This document shows, piece after piece, positions 6,854-14,938 of a DNA stretch of 42,481 nt. The DNA is from a virus. How positions within the stretch are numbered: the first letter of the stretch is position 1; every line of letters begins with the position of its first letter. The stretch covers positions 1 through 42,481 of IMG/VR virus record IMGVR_UViG_3300020200_002993; one strand, written 5' to 3'. Position numbers and translations under genes: made by a program. The notes under the pieces are model-generated. The model made no database searches. It was given only the letters and a program-made list of their open reading frames with translations, and had not been told where the DNA came from.

Positions 6854-8637
6854 TACATTTTGGGCGGATTCGGCAGCGGCGCCGCTGTACCGGCGGTCGC
6901 CGCCTTTGCCCGCTCCATTGAATTATTAGGGGTTTCTAAAGCTCGACCTTTTTCCGTTTCCGCGCTGGGTTTTCCCGGCGCCGTTGTTTCCTTTCCCATC
7001 ATACCACCACCAAGTCCAGCCTGCGCCAACGCAGCTTGTTCGGAGGCGCGTACTTGCGCCTCAAGAAGAAGTTGCCCTTGTCGCCACGCAGCTAGTTTCT
7101 GCGCTGATTCTCGCGGATTTGGGAAGTCAAGTAATTGATAGAGCGTCTCTGGGTCAATAGCTTGCAGTTGCCAGAGTTGAATGGCTTGGGTCTCACGTTG
7201 AGTTGGGTCGATAGTTGGTCGGCGTCCCGACTTCACGTTAATCGCCATACCGGGGTCGATGTCTGTGCGGATGATACGCACCAATTCCACTGCGCCGTCT
7301 TTACCAAGAATCTTTACAACATGTTCGACATCATAAAAGAGGCGCATGAGTTGCACTAGACCATCAGCAAGTCGCGCATAACCACGATTAACTACGCGAG
7401 TTAGAAGTTCAATGCGTCCCAGATTCTGCTCGCGGTTGAGCATCTGTCCGCCGAGCGTGCGCTCATTCGATTGACCGCGAATGGAAGCATGCGTACCGAA
7501 CACATTGTCAAAAGCAATGAGAGAATCCGCCAAGTTGGAAAAGTGTCCTGCGGGAAGCGGCACACCCGGTTCGCGCTTCACCTTGTTTTCGGAAGCGGCG
7601 CCTTTACCGACAATTTGAATGCCCGGCGCGTTGGTAATCTGGTCAAGTTGCTCCTTGTCCATCACATCGGAGTCGATAACCCATTGCCCGTTGCCGAGCT
7701 TTACAAGGTTATCAATAATCTTGCGTTTCTGGGTATTGATTGCGTCTTGCAAGGGTTTCGCTGCCTCGAACAGGGATATGTCACCCACCGGGGACTCGCC
7801 TACCTGAAAGGCGGTGAAGAATACATAGGGGTCTCGCGCTGAATCAAGAAAGTTAAAAAAGCGCAGTTCTTTCGTGTCTTCATCTTGTTCCCCTTCAAAG
7901 TCGAAATACGGATTCACTTTGCGGTCAATTATTTTTCCACCGTGTTTCCAACAGACATATTCTTTCGTCCACACTTCGAGCACTTGGTAGATTTTCTCGT
8001 TTGGCGCAGACACATTCAGGTCAGTCGGATTCACCGTTCGCCCCGCTTTCAAGTCCTCGTCTTTGAGAGAGGGGAAAGCATCCTTGATTTCACTCTTGGT
8101 GTATTCTTGAATCTCAATTTTGTATGGCAAGTCATGCGGGTCAAGACGCAATTTTGGAATGAGAATAAAACGCGGATCGATTGACTTGACATCAATGTCG
8201 TCCGTATCTGTATTCCAAAACCACTTCATCACGCCGAAACGCTTCAAGATAACGTCGCGCACCACTCCCTCGGTCTTACCCTGAATCTCAAGGTCTTCAA
8301 ATTTTTGCTGAAGAACTTTGCCGACGAGATGCGCTTTCTTCAAAGATACTTCCGAGTTCTCCGCAGGAAGCGCAACGAAAGTATGTGCCGTGCCAGTCAC
8401 AATCGGTACCACTGTCTCCGTAGCTTCAAATACGCGGTTGTATACCAAATCGGAGGAGAACGGCTTAATACTTTCCTTATCGGTTTGATTGCCTTTGTAA
8501 TACTCAATGGCTTGACGCTGCTTTACCAACAGTTCTTCATGAAAGGGAGTTGATTCTTTCACCCACGAATCAACTAACCGGACGATTGTATCGTCGGTAG
8601 TTTTTTCCGTAATGAGATAGGTATCTGATTCTGGCAT
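6853..8637 (-). CDS. Portal protein
   Basis: A 594-residue protein directly downstream of terL, of the length and style of short-tailed phage portals. Recognisable stretches include an N-terminal helix (LLVKQRQAIEYYKGNQ), VRDVILKRFGVMKWFWNTDTDD, the PRFILIPKL strand, an internal KPLQDAINTQKRKIIDNLVKL helix and a late SGRRPTIDPTQRETQA. The C-terminus is Gly/Met/Ala-rich. Portals form the dodecameric DNA channel at one capsid vertex and dock the terminase. The ATG follows GAAGGACA. The ATG of the next small gene overlaps the stop. Confidence 0.88.
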   Translation of the reverse strand: MPESDTYLITEKTTDDTIVRLVDSWVKESTPFHEELLVKQRQAIEYYKGNQTDKESIKPFSSDLVYNRVFEATETVVPIVTGTAHTFVALPAENSEVSLKKAHLVGKVLQQKFEDLEIQGKTEGVVRDVILKRFGVMKWFWNTDTDDIDVKSIDPRFILIPKLRLDPHDLPYKIEIQEYTKSEIKDAFPSLKDEDLKAGRTVNPTDLNVSAPNEKIYQVLEVWTKEYVCWKHGGKIIDRKVNPYFDFEGEQDEDTKELRFFNFLDSARDPYVFFTAFQVGESPVGDISLFEAAKPLQDAINTQKRKIIDNLVKLGNGQWVIDSDVMDKEQLDQITNAPGIQIVGKGAASENKVKREPGVPLPAGHFSNLADSLIAFDNVFGTHASIRGQSNERTLGGQMLNREQNLGRIELLTRVVNRGYARLADGLVQLMRLFYDVEHVVKILGKDGAVELVRIIRTDIDPGMAINVKSGRRPTIDPTQRETQAIQLWQLQAIDPETLYQLLDFPNPRESAQKLAAWRQGQLLLEAQVRASEQAALAQAGLGGGMMGKETTAPGKPSAETEKGRALETPNNSMERAKAATAGTAAPLPNPPKM

Positions 8638-8660
8638 GAGAATGTCCTTCGCACATTATT

Positions 8661-10160
8661 TTATAAAGTTGTCCATTTTGGCGCAAGTTCTTCGCGGAAA
8701 AATTTCGACGGCAAATACTTTCCGTCAATAATTTCGAGAGTCGGAGTCAATGATTCGCTTACAGGCAAAGTAGCGCGTTCAGGAGCGTTTGTAAAGCCAG
8801 TGTGTTCATCATTGCCTTCAGTAAAGAAGGCGAGAAGAGTCGCCATTACGCGGTCGTCATGGAAGCCCTGCTTAGCGCCGGCACCGCTCTCGTTCGATTT
8901 ATTGCTCCAAATGAAAGAACGAAACTCTGCGGCGGTTTCTTTTGAATATATGCGGGGTTCCGAAAGGCGGAGCCGTTCCTCGAAACGGGAGATGAGGAGA
9001 CGCTTACTAGAACGAGTGGAACGAAAACCGAATTTTTTTACTTTCTTGCGTATGATTTTATCAAATTCCAACCGTTCGTAAATACGCGGGTAGCGCGCAT
9101 TTTCCAGCGCGTTTACAAGCGACGTGCCAACGCTGTTCATCTCGGGAACAATGAGCGGGTTGCCGTATTCAGCCGCCAACTTCATTGCGCGTTCCGCTAG
9201 TTCACCCGGCGTCACGACACCGGAATAACAAGCAACTTCTTCATTGGTGGTGAGGTCTACAACAACTGCTACGCCAGAGTCTTTGCGTTGTTTGCGAAGC
9301 GCGGCTTCTTCGGTAAATTCAGTGCCTTCCGCAGAGTCAATACCGATTTGATATCGATGCGTCTTGTCAAAGAAACGGTAATAGGAAACGCCATCGCGAA
9401 CAAGGCGCGGCTGTTCATTATATTTGGAAATTTTATCTAGGTATTCGGGAACGAATACAGCATCTGCGGACATAAGCGACTCGTCCCAGACACCTAGAAC
9501 GAATTGCTTATAGAGAGACGGTGGATAGGTCTTAAGGTCGGCAACATATTCAGGCGGCAGGTTCACTTCATTCTCGAGCGTGGAGGACTCAATCAAGATA
9601 TATCCGGGTTCGGGATTCTTCTTGAAAGAAAAGTAGAGCCACGAGAGCGACGGGTTTGCCGTAAGATATCCGCGATGGTTGAACCCCGAACGGCGCAGAC
9701 GTCCTTTCAAAGCGTTAAAGAGTTGTTCGGGAATATCTTCAGCTTGGTCGATGGCAAATCCGCCAAGATTCAAACCTTTAATTTCTCCTTCCGAGAGCCG
9801 GTCAAGGTTGCGGAAAATAATTGTCGATTGTCCGCCGTCAAAGGTATGGAGGGTTACTTCAGGGTGCGGAGTGGTTCGAGATTTTATAATCCAACTCGGA
9901 TGGCAGATTTCCATGAACTCTTTCCAAAGCACGTCGTAGATTTCCGCATAGGTCTTTCGTCCGATGAGAATGAGATTTCCTTTCTGGCACATTGCATCGT
10001 AAATCACTCGTAAAATGAGAACCATCGTCTTACCGGCTCCGTATCCGCCGGAGTAAAGAACATACTTGCCGGTTGATTTCCAAAATCGTTCCTGACCGGG
10101 AATGAGCGTGCGCTCAAAAACATTCTCACCGGTCTGCATATGTTGGAAAGAGATTTTCAC
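8661..10160 (-). CDS. terL: Terminase large subunit
   Basis: A 499-residue packaging ATPase-nuclease. Walker A is GGYGAGKT at residues 38-45 and Walker B is FAIDQAED at about 135-142. The nuclease domain starts with IGIDSAEGTEF near 272, with a late acidic pair in GFHDDRVMA. It should cut concatemeric DNA and drive it through the portal, encoded next. The start is a GTG directly preceded by an in-frame TGA; the AGGTGA upstream is unusually close, so the in-frame ATG at 10139 is an alternative. A hairpin and a promoter lie upstream, so it may be transcribed independently of terS. Confidence 0.95.
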   Translation of the reverse strand: MKISFQHMQTGENVFERTLIPGQERFWKSTGKYVLYSGGYGAGKTMVLILRVIYDAMCQKGNLILIGRKTYAEIYDVLWKEFMEICHPSWIIKSRTTPHPEVTLHTFDGGQSTIIFRNLDRLSEGEIKGLNLGGFAIDQAEDIPEQLFNALKGRLRRSGFNHRGYLTANPSLSWLYFSFKKNPEPGYILIESSTLENEVNLPPEYVADLKTYPPSLYKQFVLGVWDESLMSADAVFVPEYLDKISKYNEQPRLVRDGVSYYRFFDKTHRYQIGIDSAEGTEFTEEAALRKQRKDSGVAVVVDLTTNEEVACYSGVVTPGELAERAMKLAAEYGNPLIVPEMNSVGTSLVNALENARYPRIYERLEFDKIIRKKVKKFGFRSTRSSKRLLISRFEERLRLSEPRIYSKETAAEFRSFIWSNKSNESGAGAKQGFHDDRVMATLLAFFTEGNDEHTGFTNAPERATLPVSESLTPTLEIIDGKYLPSKFFREELAPKWTTL

Positions 10161-10177
10161 TCACCTATTAAAGCACA

Positions 10178-10200
10178 AGAACGCCCTTTTGGGGCGTTCT
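10178..10200 (-). other. Stable hairpin in the terL leader
   Basis: AGAACGCCC and GGGCGTTCT form a perfect 9-base stem around a five-base loop, ending 18 bases before the terL start. Read leftwards it is followed by TTGTGCTTT, a weak U-tract, so it might attenuate terL transcription. Read rightwards there is no U-tract. It could also insulate terL from convergent or antisense transcripts. Confidence 0.65.
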
Positions 10201-10258
10201 GGCGCTTAGTACCGGGTTTTGTACCAAAACAGCAGTGAGGAAGCATTGCTGTACAAGA

Positions 10259-10287
10259 AATATATCACATACAATGGTATAATGCAA
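10259..10287 (-). promoter_or_regulatory. Predicted leftward promoter for terL and the late genes
   Basis: On the minus strand a TTGCAT (-35, 10282-10287) is followed after exactly 17 bases by TATATT (-10, 10259-10264). Transcription would start near 10252, leaving a leader of about 90 bases with the 10178-10200 hairpin before the terL GTG. It overlaps a rightward promoter, so the two may compete. Confidence 0.55.
10275..10283 (+). promoter_or_regulatory. Extended -10 promoter for the HNH gene
   Basis: TGGTATAAT matches the extended -10 consensus TGnTATAAT exactly. The expected start point near 10290 is one or two bases before the HNH ATG at 10292, so the message would be leaderless or nearly so. 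No good -35 lies at the proper distance, as is common for extended -10 promoters. Confidence 0.6.
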
Positions 10288-10291
10288 GCAA

Positions 10292-10753
10292 ATGAGGAAG
10301 TATGACTGGGACATAATTAAAGCAGGCAAGATTCTCTCAAAGAAAGCGCGGCGAGCGTGGCGTCATGCCCCAAAATTAAAGAAGAAAAAAAACCGGAAGA
10401 AGAAAAGAAAACTCACTTACTTTGAATACATCAATAGTTCAATATGGGGAAAAAGACGATATCTTTATTTCCAAACACATGAGCGCAAATGTCGAGGATG
10501 CAATAAAACGGGTTTTGTACATTTACATCATTTGTTATACGAAAACTTCGGACATGAAAAAGACAGAGACCTTATTCCTCTTTGTAAGAAATGTCATAAG
10601 GAATTTCACCGGAAATTTGAGATGCGAAAGGACTTAAGAATACCAACGGATATTTTCATCGCAGAAAAACAAAAATCACTTGCAGTCAATCTTGACGATA
10701 TTTCTTCTTCGCGTATGCTGGAGAAAGCAAACGACAGGCAAATCGAAAGTTAA
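10292..10753 (+). CDS. HNH endonuclease
   Basis: A 153-residue protein. A very basic N-terminal half (KKKKNRKKKRK) suits DNA binding. It is followed by a zinc-bound HNH core: CRGC and CKKC pairs flank VHLHHLLY and DLIPLCKKCHKEFH (about residues 68-110). HNH nucleases near terminases are required for cos cleavage and packaging in several phages; free-standing homing nucleases are the other possibility. It lies between terS and terL but on the opposite strand, which is unusual for a packaging partner. It has its own extended -10 promoter. Confidence 0.88.
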   Translation: MRKYDWDIIKAGKILSKKARRAWRHAPKLKKKKNRKKKRKLTYFEYINSSIWGKRRYLYFQTHERKCRGCNKTGFVHLHHLLYENFGHEKDRDLIPLCKKCHKEFHRKFEMRKDLRIPTDIFIAEKQKSLAVNLDDISSSRMLEKANDRQIES

Positions 10754-11229
10754 GCGTCATCGATGAATAAGTCCTGTCCGTCATACTTTGACAGCGGATA
10801 AGGAAGCATTGCGTTAATCTTCCTGCGTATGAGCTCCCGCCATTGCCGAAAGCTTTGGAGAGACCTCTAATGGGTTCGGGTTCCCATTCAAAAGAGTTTC
10901 GCGTCGGTTTCTCTGAACCGGTCTGCCCAGAGAAACAAAAGAGAGAGCGAGACAATACCGCAGAAATCAAAAGACAGGAAGAAAATTCTTATCCGCCTCC
11001 TTCCTCCCTTCCGGGAGGTACCCCCTCGTGAATGAAAAGGAGTTTTTAAGCGCTAAAAAGGGTTATTAACTACAAAAATGGTTACTAACTGAAAATTCTG
11101 CGGTCAAGAGTAGGATAACTCTGGTAGCACCCTGACCCCTTCCAAGAACAAGAACAGAACGAGTAAAAAACGGGAACGGGAACGGAGAACAATAAAGGAT
11201 GAAAACCTGTATATGCGCGAAAATATAAC
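10754..11229. other. Long noncoding stretch between HNH gene and terS
   Basis: About 480 bases without a convincing gene. It contains hairpins GTTTCTCTG/CAGAGAAAC (10907-10936) and CCTCCC/GGGAGG (near 11005-11020). It also has two copies of GGTTAYTAACT (11061-11071 and 11080-11090), each a near-perfect dyad, 19 bases apart, and a short ACGGGA tandem near 11175. Being next to both terminase genes and the HNH gene, it is a reasonable place for the packaging start (cos or pac) or a repressor-type operator. Neither role is proven. Confidence 0.4.
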
Positions 11230-11251
11230 ACAACGAAATAGCATTGTGTCA
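11230..11251 (-). terminator. Possible terminator downstream of terS
   Basis: On the minus strand ACACAA pairs with TTGTGT around a ten-base loop and is followed by TTATATTTT. The stem is short and AT-rich, so efficiency is doubtful. If active it would separate terS transcripts from terL, in keeping with a separate terL promoter at 10259-10287. Confidence 0.45.
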
Positions 11252-11273
11252 ACCGAACAGAAACCGAACTAAA

Positions 11274-11666
11274 CTACTCCGAGATGTTGAACTTAACCTG
11301 CACTTTTGCGCTTCTCTGTTCCAAACCTGCTAGCCGATAATAATCCCGAACTGCTGTTTGACTTGCGGAGATATTATCGGTCTGTGAGAGATTGCGATAA
11401 TGAATATCCATAACATTGTCAAGCGTCATACCTCTATTAGAAAACGCATTTATAATTTCCTGCCGAACGCTAGGAACTTGTAAAAGACCCGCTGATGTTA
11501 TACTAGCCACTTTTCCGAGCGGAGTTTTACCTCCGCGTCTGCGGGTGAGATAACCCGCTGACAAAACGGCTTGCGTTCCGTTGCCGCCATTTTTAACGAA
11601 CTCGTGAACGAAGCGAGAGCGGCGGATTTCCGCTTGCGGAGTTTTTGCTAGTTTTAATTCATTCAT
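11274..11666 (-). CDS. terS: Terminase small subunit
   Basis: A 130-residue protein with an N-terminal HTH-type DNA-binding segment: FVHEFVKNGGNGTQAVLSAGY, then LLQVPSVRQEIINAF. That pattern is typical of small terminases (EYLxDGNATQAAIRAGY ... NPKVRxAI). The C-terminal half (DYYRLAGLEQRSAKVQV) suits oligomerisation and TerL contact. The ATG at 11666 was chosen because it overlaps the stop of the preceding membrane-protein gene (ATGAATGA). A longer form from 11699 is possible. It should recognise the packaging site and recruit the large subunit. Confidence 0.82.
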   Translation of the reverse strand: MNELKLAKTPQAEIRRSRFVHEFVKNGGNGTQAVLSAGYLTRRRGGKTPLGKVASITSAGLLQVPSVRQEIINAFSNRGMTLDNVMDIHYRNLSQTDNISASQTAVRDYYRLAGLEQRSAKVQVKFNISE

Positions 11667-11844
11667 ATAAAACGCTTTTTTGTTCGGGATTATTGACAAA
11701 CCCGCGACCTTGTGTTATCTCGTCAATTTTAACACCTATGTGAGTATTCTTTTTAACTTCGCGCGGAAGCATAAAGAAACAAGCAGAAAAGCCGAGAATA
11801 AAAGAAAACAATATAGCAAACTTGTCAATAAGAGTTATCCACAT
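11659..11844 (-). CDS. 61-residue single-pass membrane protein
   Basis: The protein begins MWITLIDKFAILFSFILGF and continues hydrophobic to residue 25, giving one transmembrane helix. A polar, basic tail (PREVKKNTHIGVKIDEIT) follows and is probably cytoplasmic. The stop overlaps the terS start, supporting real translation. The first codons coincide with the TTATCCACA box at 11835-11843. Function is unknown; a membrane gene directly before terS is unusual. Confidence 0.6.
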   Translation of the reverse strand: MWITLIDKFAILFSFILGFSACFFMLPREVKKNTHIGVKIDEITQGRGFVNNPEQKSVLYE

Positions 11845-11863
11845 ATTTACTAGAAGTTATAAT
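11835..11863 (+). promoter_or_regulatory. Rightward promoter with TTATCCACA box
   Basis: TTATCCACA (11835-11843), identical to the bacterial DnaA-box consensus, covers the -35 position. TATAAT (11858-11863) lies 17 bases after TTATCC. A second TATAAT sits at 11874-11879. This would drive the small membrane gene at 11908 and probably the amidoligase genes. The same box accompanies promoters at 15189, 24625, 24962 and 26687. Confidence 0.55.
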
Positions 11864-11907
11864 ATAAATGCAATATAATTAACGCATTATCAGATAATAT
11901 CATTTAT

Positions 11908-12057
11908 ATGATGACGAACCTCATCGCAGAAGTCAAGCGAGAGAAACGCGCGAGAAAATGGCGACCATACCGCGAAGCCATAGCAGAGATATGCGGACTG
12001 CTTGCGCTCGGAGTGTTTTTCTACGCATTCCTTGTTATTTTACAAGTTTTTAACTAA
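11908..12057 (+). CDS. 49-residue tail-anchored membrane protein
   Basis: The ORF opens with two ATG codons at 11908. The first half is charged (AEVKREKRARKWRPYREA); the second is a hydrophobic helix (LLALGVFFYAFLVILQVF) that ends one residue before the stop. The architecture is cytoplasmic N-terminus with a C-terminal membrane anchor. It is the first gene after the 11858 promoter. No Shine-Dalgarno sequence is visible. Such small membrane proteins in phages can be host-takeover or exclusion factors, but no function is assigned here. Confidence 0.55.
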   Translation: MMTNLIAEVKREKRARKWRPYREAIAEICGLLALGVFFYAFLVILQVFN

Positions 12058-12061
12058 AAAT

Positions 12062-12277
12062 ATGAAATGGGATTATCATGTATGCGAAAGATGTAAGGTT
12101 GCATTTGCGAAAAATGTAATGTTGTATCCAGAAATCTCCATTGCCATCTGGGGGAAAAATGTAGTGTTGAAATCTAAAAAAATGAAAGAGAAAACACAAA
12201 GGAAAGGCGTTAGCGCGTCCGCGTCCGCGCTAGAACATATACGCGAAAGCGTAATGTCTAGGAGTTCTTACGACTAG
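12062..12277 (+). CDS. Small hypothetical protein with one CxxC
   Basis: A 71-residue ORF starting four bases after the preceding stop, MKWDYHVCERCKVAFAKNV. One CERC pair lies near the N-terminus and a Lys-rich segment (KSKKMKEKTQRKG) lies mid-protein. The C-terminal part is Ser/Ala-rich and looks less constrained. Half of a zinc ribbon is present, so it may be a truncated zinc-ribbon gene or may dimerise around zinc. Confidence 0.45.
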   Translation: MKWDYHVCERCKVAFAKNVMLYPEISIAIWGKNVVLKSKKMKEKTQRKGVSASASALEHIRESVMSRSSYD

Positions 12278-12403
12278 CGCGGGAACGGGTGCATTTAACC
12301 TAACCCGCACCCATACAAGAGAAGCGGGGACTGCAAACCCGCGCGGCTATGAGCGCGACAGCGCGCAATATGCCGCATAGCGGCTGTTCCTTGACAATAA
12401 AAT
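12278..12403 (+). other. Structured noncoding leader of the amidoligase gene
   Basis: This 126-base gap is dense in potential stems: GGGTGC/GCACCC, GCGGG/CCCGC, GCTATG/CATAGC enclosing GCGC/GCGC. It ends in TTGACA (12391-12396), eight bases before the ATG. No Shine-Dalgarno sequence is seen. It may be a regulatory 5' leader. Confidence 0.4.
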
Positions 12404-13723
12404 ATGCCCGAAAATACTAATGCGGCGCGTCCAGAAGGCGCGCCGACATCAACACAAAACTATTTCATCCAACACAACATACATTGCGACATATGCAACG
12501 AACCAGCAAACGACACCGACCACATTCCAAGCAGGACGCACAATGAGCATTTTGTGTGCAAAATATGCGATAACGAAACATTTTACTATTGCGAAAATAG
12601 CGAATGCGGACAATTTTTTCGCGCAGATAACTCAATCAACGAGGACTGGGGGATATTCTGCTCAAACGACTGCGCGAGAGAATGCGAACCCGAACCCGAC
12701 AGAGACAATGACAGCGCGGAACTAGGGAGAAGGAACGCAACACACACTATTTACGGCGACTATGCTCAACCGAGCGGCGACATAATGAAAAGCCCGCGAG
12801 TGTTCGGCGTAGAACTTGAAACAATTTACCGCGACAACGAAAAAGCAGACGAAGCCGCACGAGCACTAAAAATCCCGCTATGGGGAATACACGAGGACGC
12901 CAGCATTGACCGAGACGACAGCGAAGGAACGGCAGAATGGGTATCACCGCCCTTGTTCGGAAAGATGGGCGAGAATGAAATCAAAAAAGCATGTTCCGTG
13001 TTGCGTTCGCATTCTTTCGCTGTGAACGATAGTTGCGGCTTTCACTTGCACCTATCCGCCCCCGAATACCGCGCAAATCCTCACGAGGATATAAAGACGC
13101 CAACGCTTGACCACTTACCGCGAGTATCACGAAACCGAACCCCGCACAGCCCCCGAAATGAAAACGAAATGACGAGACGCAACTATGGAAAAGCGGCGCA
13201 AAACTTGAAAACGCTTTTTGTCGCTTATATTGCGCTGGAACGCTTGTTTTTGTCGCTAGTGTGCAAAAAGAGACGCCGAAATCGTTATTGTATGCCGCTC
13301 TCCGCAAGTTACCCGCTCAAAAAAATACTTTTGCTGGATGACTACTACGCGCTAGAGCGGCTATGGTATGAAGAAAGCGAACCCGCTAATGTAGAACGGC
13401 GAAAATCAAACGGAAAAATGGACGATACGCGCTACAAAAACGCAAACTTTCACTCATTATTCCGCTACGGAGCGGCGGGAACATTTGAAATCCGCTCGCA
13501 TAGCGGCACGCTGAACGCAATAAAAATACTGCACTGGACGAACCTACACGCCAGCATACTGGACGCAATCGCAAGCGGAAAACTCACGATTGAAGCGTTG
13601 CTCCCGCTGACGGACGGACTGAAAACACCCGTGCAACTCGTGGACTTCATAAAACCTTACATCGGAGAAGCAACCGCCACTTATTGCGCCGCCCGCATTA
13701 CCCGCTTATCAAAAGAAAACTAA
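12404..13723 (+). CDS. Zinc-finger-containing amidoligase (Amidoligase_2-type)
   Basis: A 439-residue protein in two parts. Residues 28-94 hold nine cysteines (CDIC, CKIC, CENSEC, CSNDC, ARECE) and probably bind two or more zinc ions. From about 130 comes a carboxylate-amine ligase of the glutamine-synthetase-like fold, with GVELE (135-139), HEDAS, CGFHLHL (211-217) and FEIRSHSGT (361-369), the family's metal and nucleotide-binding signatures. Related ligases form amide bonds using ATP. The next gene, two bases downstream, is a class II glutamine amidotransferase that could supply ammonia. This pairing has been described by comparative genomics, with peptide or protein modification proposed. 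The target here is unknown. Confidence 0.85.
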   Translation: MPENTNAARPEGAPTSTQNYFIQHNIHCDICNEPANDTDHIPSRTHNEHFVCKICDNETFYYCENSECGQFFRADNSINEDWGIFCSNDCARECEPEPDRDNDSAELGRRNATHTIYGDYAQPSGDIMKSPRVFGVELETIYRDNEKADEAARALKIPLWGIHEDASIDRDDSEGTAEWVSPPLFGKMGENEIKKACSVLRSHSFAVNDSCGFHLHLSAPEYRANPHEDIKTPTLDHLPRVSRNRTPHSPRNENEMTRRNYGKAAQNLKTLFVAYIALERLFLSLVCKKRRRNRYCMPLSASYPLKKILLLDDYYALERLWYEESEPANVERRKSNGKMDDTRYKNANFHSLFRYGAAGTFEIRSHSGTLNAIKILHWTNLHASILDAIASGKLTIEALLPLTDGLKTPVQLVDFIKPYIGEATATYCAARITRLSKEN

Positions 13724-13724
13724 A

Positions 13725-14777
13725 ATGTGCGGCATAATAGCGCACTGGCGCAAAGACAACGCACCCGCCTCAAAACAAATCATAAAACGCTACCACAAAC
13801 AAAAAGAGCGCGGAATGCAAGGGTTCGGTTATGTTGCATTTGAACCGCAAAGCGGCGCGATTGCAACAATCCGAAGGCGCACAAAAGAAGCCGACATACT
13901 GACAGAATTGAAAAAAGAAACCGCGCCCGCTTTCATATTCCATCACCGCTTGCCGACCAGCACGCCAAACTTGAAAGAAGCGGCGCACCCTATCACGACA
14001 AAAACAAAACGGCGCACCTACTACACGATACACAATGGGATTATATCCAACGCTACCGAGCGCAAAACCGCGCACACGGCGGCGGGATATTCCTACACAA
14101 CCGAAATCATACAGCGAACGCAATATATCGCCGCCGAACGGACATATTGGAGCATGGAACAAAAACACTTCAATGACAGCGAAGCCCTAGCGATTGACCT
14201 TGCCCGCTACCTAGACGGCGAGACCGAAAGCATAGAAAGCATAGGAAGCGTTGCCGCCATCGTGCTTGAAACTGAAAACAGGAAAGCCCGCGCGTTGCAC
14301 TGGATACGGAACAACGGAAATCCGCTCAAAGTAGAAAACACAAAACAACTACTCACAATCCGCTCGGAAGGAGACGGCGAGGAAGCCCCCCCGCACATTC
14401 TGCACACGCTAGACCTGCAAAGCGGCGCGATTGCTACGCGCCCGCTTGAAATAAAAAGCACGACATCCTCATTCGGCGGATACGGCTTAAATCCATATCA
14501 CTACAATTCCAGAGGATTTGAAGATGACGCAGAAAACGAGGAGTTGCTAGTATTTACGCCGCGCGAACTACTTGATAGCGGCTACGATAGAGAAGAACTC
14601 CAAGAGGACTATGAGGACGAGATAGCATACAGAGTTGAAGCATTGCGAGTAGGTGGACTAACGGCGAGCGAACGAGCGTGCGCCGTTGCGGAACTGGACG
14701 AATTGCGCGGAAAATTACGCGCACTTAACACGATTGTATATGAAACCGACATCCCGCGAGCCAATTTATTCGGCTAA
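13725..14777 (+). CDS. Class II glutamine amidotransferase partnered with the amidoligase
   Basis: A 350-residue Ntn-hydrolase. The catalytic cysteine is residue 2 (MCGIIAHW), and FIFHHRLPTSTPN and YTIHNGIIS supply the glutamine-binding arginine and the oxyanion-side HNG. The domain ends near residue 215. The C-terminal portion is acidic and unfamiliar (ELLVFTPRELLDSGYDREELQ). There is no synthetase domain, so the released ammonia must be used by another protein, most simply the adjacent amidoligase. The start is fixed by the required N-terminal Cys and lies two bases after the upstream stop. Confidence 0.88.
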   Translation: MCGIIAHWRKDNAPASKQIIKRYHKQKERGMQGFGYVAFEPQSGAIATIRRRTKEADILTELKKETAPAFIFHHRLPTSTPNLKEAAHPITTKTKRRTYYTIHNGIISNATERKTAHTAAGYSYTTEIIQRTQYIAAERTYWSMEQKHFNDSEALAIDLARYLDGETESIESIGSVAAIVLETENRKARALHWIRNNGNPLKVENTKQLLTIRSEGDGEEAPPHILHTLDLQSGAIATRPLEIKSTTSSFGGYGLNPYHYNSRGFEDDAENEELLVFTPRELLDSGYDREELQEDYEDEIAYRVEALRVGGLTASERACAVAELDELRGKLRALNTIVYETDIPRANLFG

Positions 14778-14784
14778 CGAACTT

Positions 14785-14880
14785 ATGCGCCTACTCCGCC
14801 TATTACTAGCAAAAACTCGCGACCACATCATCCGCCGCCACGCTAAAGGACTACTCTCTCGCCTGCTAGGACTATCCTAG
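14785..14880 (+). CDS. Possible 31-residue cationic amphipathic peptide
   Basis: A short ORF starting MRLLRLLLAKTRDHIIRRHAKG and ending LLSRLLGLS, eight bases after the amidotransferase stop. Leu and Arg alternate with helical spacing, as in membrane-active peptides. An in-frame ATG at 14740, inside the upstream gene, would give 46 residues. The only support is position and composition, so it may be chance. Confidence 0.25.
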   Translation: MRLLRLLLAKTRDHIIRRHAKGLLSRLLGLS

Positions 14881-14938
14881 CCACTCTCTCTCTCACTTGC
14901 GCCGCGCGGCTCACACCGCCCCGCGCATCATCAAAGAG

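Noticed and set aside
10869-10886. tRNA T-arm-like sequence GGGTTCGGGTTCCC
   Set aside because: The loop has the wrong size and no acceptor, D or anticodon arms can be built around it.
10686-11031. Open frames on both strands between HNH gene and terS
   Set aside because: Compositions look random, hairpins and repeats occupy the region, and neither has a ribosome site. The stretch was described as noncoding.
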